Positions 62,040 to 64,000 of a stretch of 64,000 nucleotides of DNA are shown piece after piece; positions within the stretch are counted from its first letter, which is position 1; every line of letters starts with the position of its first letter. Below the pieces are notes generated by a model. The model did not search any database and had not been told where the DNA came from. It saw only the letters and a list, made by a program, of their open reading frames with translations. The stretch comes from Candidatus Desulfofervidus auxilii (GTDB taxonomy: Bacteria > Desulfobacterota > Desulfofervidia > Desulfofervidales > Desulfofervidaceae). Position numbers and translations under genes: made by a program. The DNA is taken from assembly GCA_030262725.1 (NCBI GenBank), contig JAJSZS010000010.1, positions 1 to 64,000 of the forward strand, written 5' to 3'.

Positions 62040-63591
62040 TGCTTTCTTTTACTTCCTTCCAAGCCGAAGGCAAATAATCAACTAATTCACCAGCAAGTAG
62101 ACCCAATTCTTCATTCTTTTTAACCCATAAATCAGCTGCTAAACCATGTAAAAAAACACCTAAAATAGCAGCTTCTTTAGTAGGATAGCCTTGACTTAAA
62201 AGTCCTCCAATTATTCCAGTTAATACATCACCCATACCACCTGTAGCCATGGCAGGATTGCCAGTAGAATTAACAAATATTTCACCATCAGGTGTAGCAA
62301 TTAGAGTACGAGCCATCTTTAATATAACTATAACTTGATATTTTTCTGCTACTTCTTTTACTAATTTTACCCTTTCTTTTAAAAGATTTTCCTTATCTAC
62401 ACCAATAAGTCTTACCATTTCACCAGGATGAGGGGTAAGGATTATATCAGTTTTTTTATTTTTTAATATTTCTAAATTTAATACATTAAGACCATCTGCA
62501 TCTATAACAAGTGGTTTATTTGCTTCAGAAATAATAGTTTCAACAAGTGCCTTTATTTCAGGATGAGTAGATAAACCTGGGCCTAGACAAATTACCTTAT
62601 AATTTATTCCACTTTCTTTAATTTCATTCCATGCCTTTAAAGAAAGGGTCATTTCTTTTGTTTCAGGAAGTGGAAGAGTCATAGCTTCAGTCAATTTTAC
62701 TTCCAAAATAGGATTAAGACTTTTTGGAATACCTAATGTAACAAGACCAGCACCAATACGTAATGCACCAAGACAGGTAAGTGTAGCTGCGCCTGTTTTT
62801 CCTGGAGAACCAGCTAATACTAATACATGCCCTGCTTGACCTTTATGCATAGGAGCAGGACGTGGTCGTAACAAATGTTTTATGTCTTCAGTTGTTACTA
62901 AATGATGTTTTAAAGAAAAATCAGCAATTACTTGAGGTGGAATACCAATGTCAACAATTTCTAAAATGCCTACATAATCAGCTCCAGGATAAATTACTTG
63001 TCCAATCTTTGGTAGAGCAAAAGTAATAGTTAAATCTGCCTTTACCGCATCACCTAAAGGATAACCTGTATCACTAGAAAGACCAGTAGGAATATCTACG
63101 GCTACAACCAAACCTTGAAATGTATTGTTTAAAAAAGAAACAGCTTCTTTAATAAGCCCTCTTATTTCTGTTTTTAAACCTGTACCTAGCATAGCATCAA
63201 TGATTAAATCACAAGCAATAAGATATTCTCTAGCTGATTGCCAATCTGATTCATTTAAGATTTCTTTAATAGGCACACCCAAACGCTCTGCTATTTTAAG
63301 ATTAAGAGCTGCTTCATTTTTTAATTTTGTTTTTTCACCAAAAAGAAAAACCTTTACCAAATAACCTTCTTGATAAAGATAACGTGCAATAACAAGACCA
63401 TCTCCACCATTATTTCCCTTACCGCAAAGCACACCAATTACTGCATCTGATAGATGTTTTAAGATATAATTTTTAATATGTTCTAAAGCACCACGTGCAG
63501 CATTCTCCATAAGCACTTCACCAGGAATGCCTACTTCTTCAATAGTAAACCTGTCAATAGCCTGCATCTCATTTGCTGTAACTAATTTCAT
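62023..63591 (-). CDS. nnr: bifunctional NAD(P)H-hydrate epimerase/dehydratase
   Basis: A 522-residue fusion: N-terminal epimerase with GKGNNGGDGLVIARYL, and C-terminal ADP-dependent dehydratase with AGSPGKTGAATLTCLGALR and NPAMATGGMGDVLTGIIGG. It repairs damaged NAD(P)HX. It starts two bases after acpS and overlaps tsaE, the common acpS-nnr-tsaE order. Confidence 0.93.
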   Translation of the reverse strand: MKLVTANEMQAIDRFTIEEVGIPGEVLMENAARGALEHIKNYILKHLSDAVIGVLCGKGNNGGDGLVIARYLYQEGYLVKVFLFGEKTKLKNEAALNLKIAERLGVPIKEILNESDWQSAREYLIACDLIIDAMLGTGLKTEIRGLIKEAVSFLNNTFQGLVVAVDIPTGLSSDTGYPLGDAVKADLTITFALPKIGQVIYPGADYVGILEIVDIGIPPQVIADFSLKHHLVTTEDIKHLLRPRPAPMHKGQAGHVLVLAGSPGKTGAATLTCLGALRIGAGLVTLGIPKSLNPILEVKLTEAMTLPLPETKEMTLSLKAWNEIKESGINYKVICLGPGLSTHPEIKALVETIISEANKPLVIDADGLNVLNLEILKNKKTDIILTPHPGEMVRLIGVDKENLLKERVKLVKEVAEKYQVIVILKMARTLIATPDGEIFVNSTGNPAMATGGMGDVLTGIIGGLLSQGYPTKEAAILGVFLHGLAADLWVKKNEELGLLAGELVDYLPSAWKEVKESNEKMD

Positions 63592-63593
63592 AA

Positions 63594-63971
63594 CTATTTC
63601 TCCAATATCACTATAGCTATAGCATAATCTTTTTCATGGCTTAAAGAAACAAAAATATTTTTCATTCCTACTTGTTTAGATATTTCAAGTGCTTTCCCAT
63701 AAAGATTAATTATAGGCTGACCTGATTTTAAATTTATTATTTCTATATCTCGCCATTTTAAACCTTTACGCCAACCAAGTCCTACTGCTTTAGCAAACGC
63801 TTCTTTTGCTGCAATTCTTGCTGCTAATTCTTGATAAAGTGTCTTTTTTTTAAGGCGAGGTAAAATCTCATTGGGTGTAAAAACTCTATTTTTAAAATGT
63901 TCTCCCCAACGTTCAATTATTTTTTTTATCCTAGGAATATACACAATGTCTATACCAATGCCATAAATCAT
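63594..63971 (-). CDS. acpS: holo-[acyl-carrier-protein] synthase
   Basis: A 125-residue AcpS. GIGIDIVYIPRI begins the protein, AAKEAFAKAVG holds the metal-binding Glu, and SLSHEKDYAIA ends the active site. It transfers phosphopantetheine to ACP. It heads the 13-gene run to the second tRNA nucleotidyltransferase. A TATAAA ends eight bases before its ATG and no ribosome binding site is visible, so its mRNA may have almost no leader; the -35 is outside the window. Confidence 0.92.
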   Translation of the reverse strand: MIYGIGIDIVYIPRIKKIIERWGEHFKNRVFTPNEILPRLKKKTLYQELAARIAAKEAFAKAVGLGWRKGLKWRDIEIINLKSGQPIINLYGKALEISKQVGMKNIFVSLSHEKDYAIAIVILEK

Positions 63972-64000
63972 GTAAAAAATTTATAACACATATTAATTTG

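Noticed and set aside
1-64000. CRISPR array, complete insertion sequence, prophage or defence island
   Set aside because: I saw no regularly spaced repeats, transposase, capsid or Cas-like genes; apart from the 1.1-kb island and the patch at 46000-47660, the content is ordinary housekeeping.

Overview
The window looks like a chromosome segment from a Gram-negative, low-GC bacterium, probably an anaerobic Desulfobacterota-type lineage and possibly a thermophile. Gram-negative features are heptosyltransferase-like and other LPS-type glycosyltransferases, the lytic transglycosylase MltA, a TgpA-like transglutaminase and a sigma-54 two-component pair. A citramalate synthase and two separate class II tRNA nucleotidyltransferases fit the same picture. 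The species is inferred from gene content only. Most of the sequence is densely packed housekeeping DNA, with many four-base start/stop overlaps.

Layout. 1-1232: a tRNA-Arg(TCT) gene whose 3' 44 bases are repeated at 1189-1232. The repeats bracket a 1.1-kb micro-island with a MntA/HepT toxin-antitoxin pair and a broken winged-helix gene. 1191-8601 (minus): a sodium:solute symporter, a previously easy-to-miss 28-residue membrane protein, two CBS/DUF294 signalling proteins and a DnaQ-like exonuclease, then prmA and rsmE. 8774-10833: an orphan HEPN protein, an HD protein and a GT9 glycosyltransferase. 10880-15178: four more glycosyltransferases and a THEP1 NTPase. 15175-27446 (minus): a long tandem run from trpE-trpG-VKOR-trpD through a HAD phosphatase, ROK kinase, lepA, lepB, patatin and xerD to a DHH-CBS-tRNA nucleotidyltransferase. 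It is preceded by a ribosome-mediated trp attenuator with a leader peptide carrying three consecutive Trp codons.

27488-36080: a DHH phosphoesterase, then a glycogen-type glycosyltransferase/debranching pair and a Gld-like ABC exporter with its two partner proteins. 36081-39673: rpoZ, an unknown helical protein, dnaJ, moaC and hisD. 39621-42531: a PilS/NtrB-like kinase and an NtrC-type regulator, divergent from uvrA (42592-45072). This UvrA lacks the usual insertion domain. 45052-47658: a PflX-like radical SAM gene and a small accessory patch with an archaeal-type AGOG DNA glycosylase homologue and a frameshifted, truncated gene translationally coupled to it. 47673-63971 (minus): a 13-gene run acpS, nnr, tsaE, lysC, cimA, a RimK-like ATP-grasp gene, cysS, glgP, mltA, moxR, DUF58, tgpA and a second tRNA nucleotidyltransferase.

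How it fits together. The region combines amino-acid synthesis (trp, his, citramalate route to isoleucine, aspartate kinase), translation and tRNA maintenance (lepA, cysS, tsaE, rsmE, prmA, two CCA-type enzymes), envelope assembly and glycogen turnover. The most interesting signals are the trp attenuator, a repeated promoter geometry that predicts leaderless mRNAs, the shortened UvrA, the tRNA-bounded micro-island, and the paired DUF294 proteins next to the symporter. I saw no CRISPR array, complete insertion sequence, rRNA gene or replication origin. No stretch over about 300 bases lacks a gene or gene remnant.
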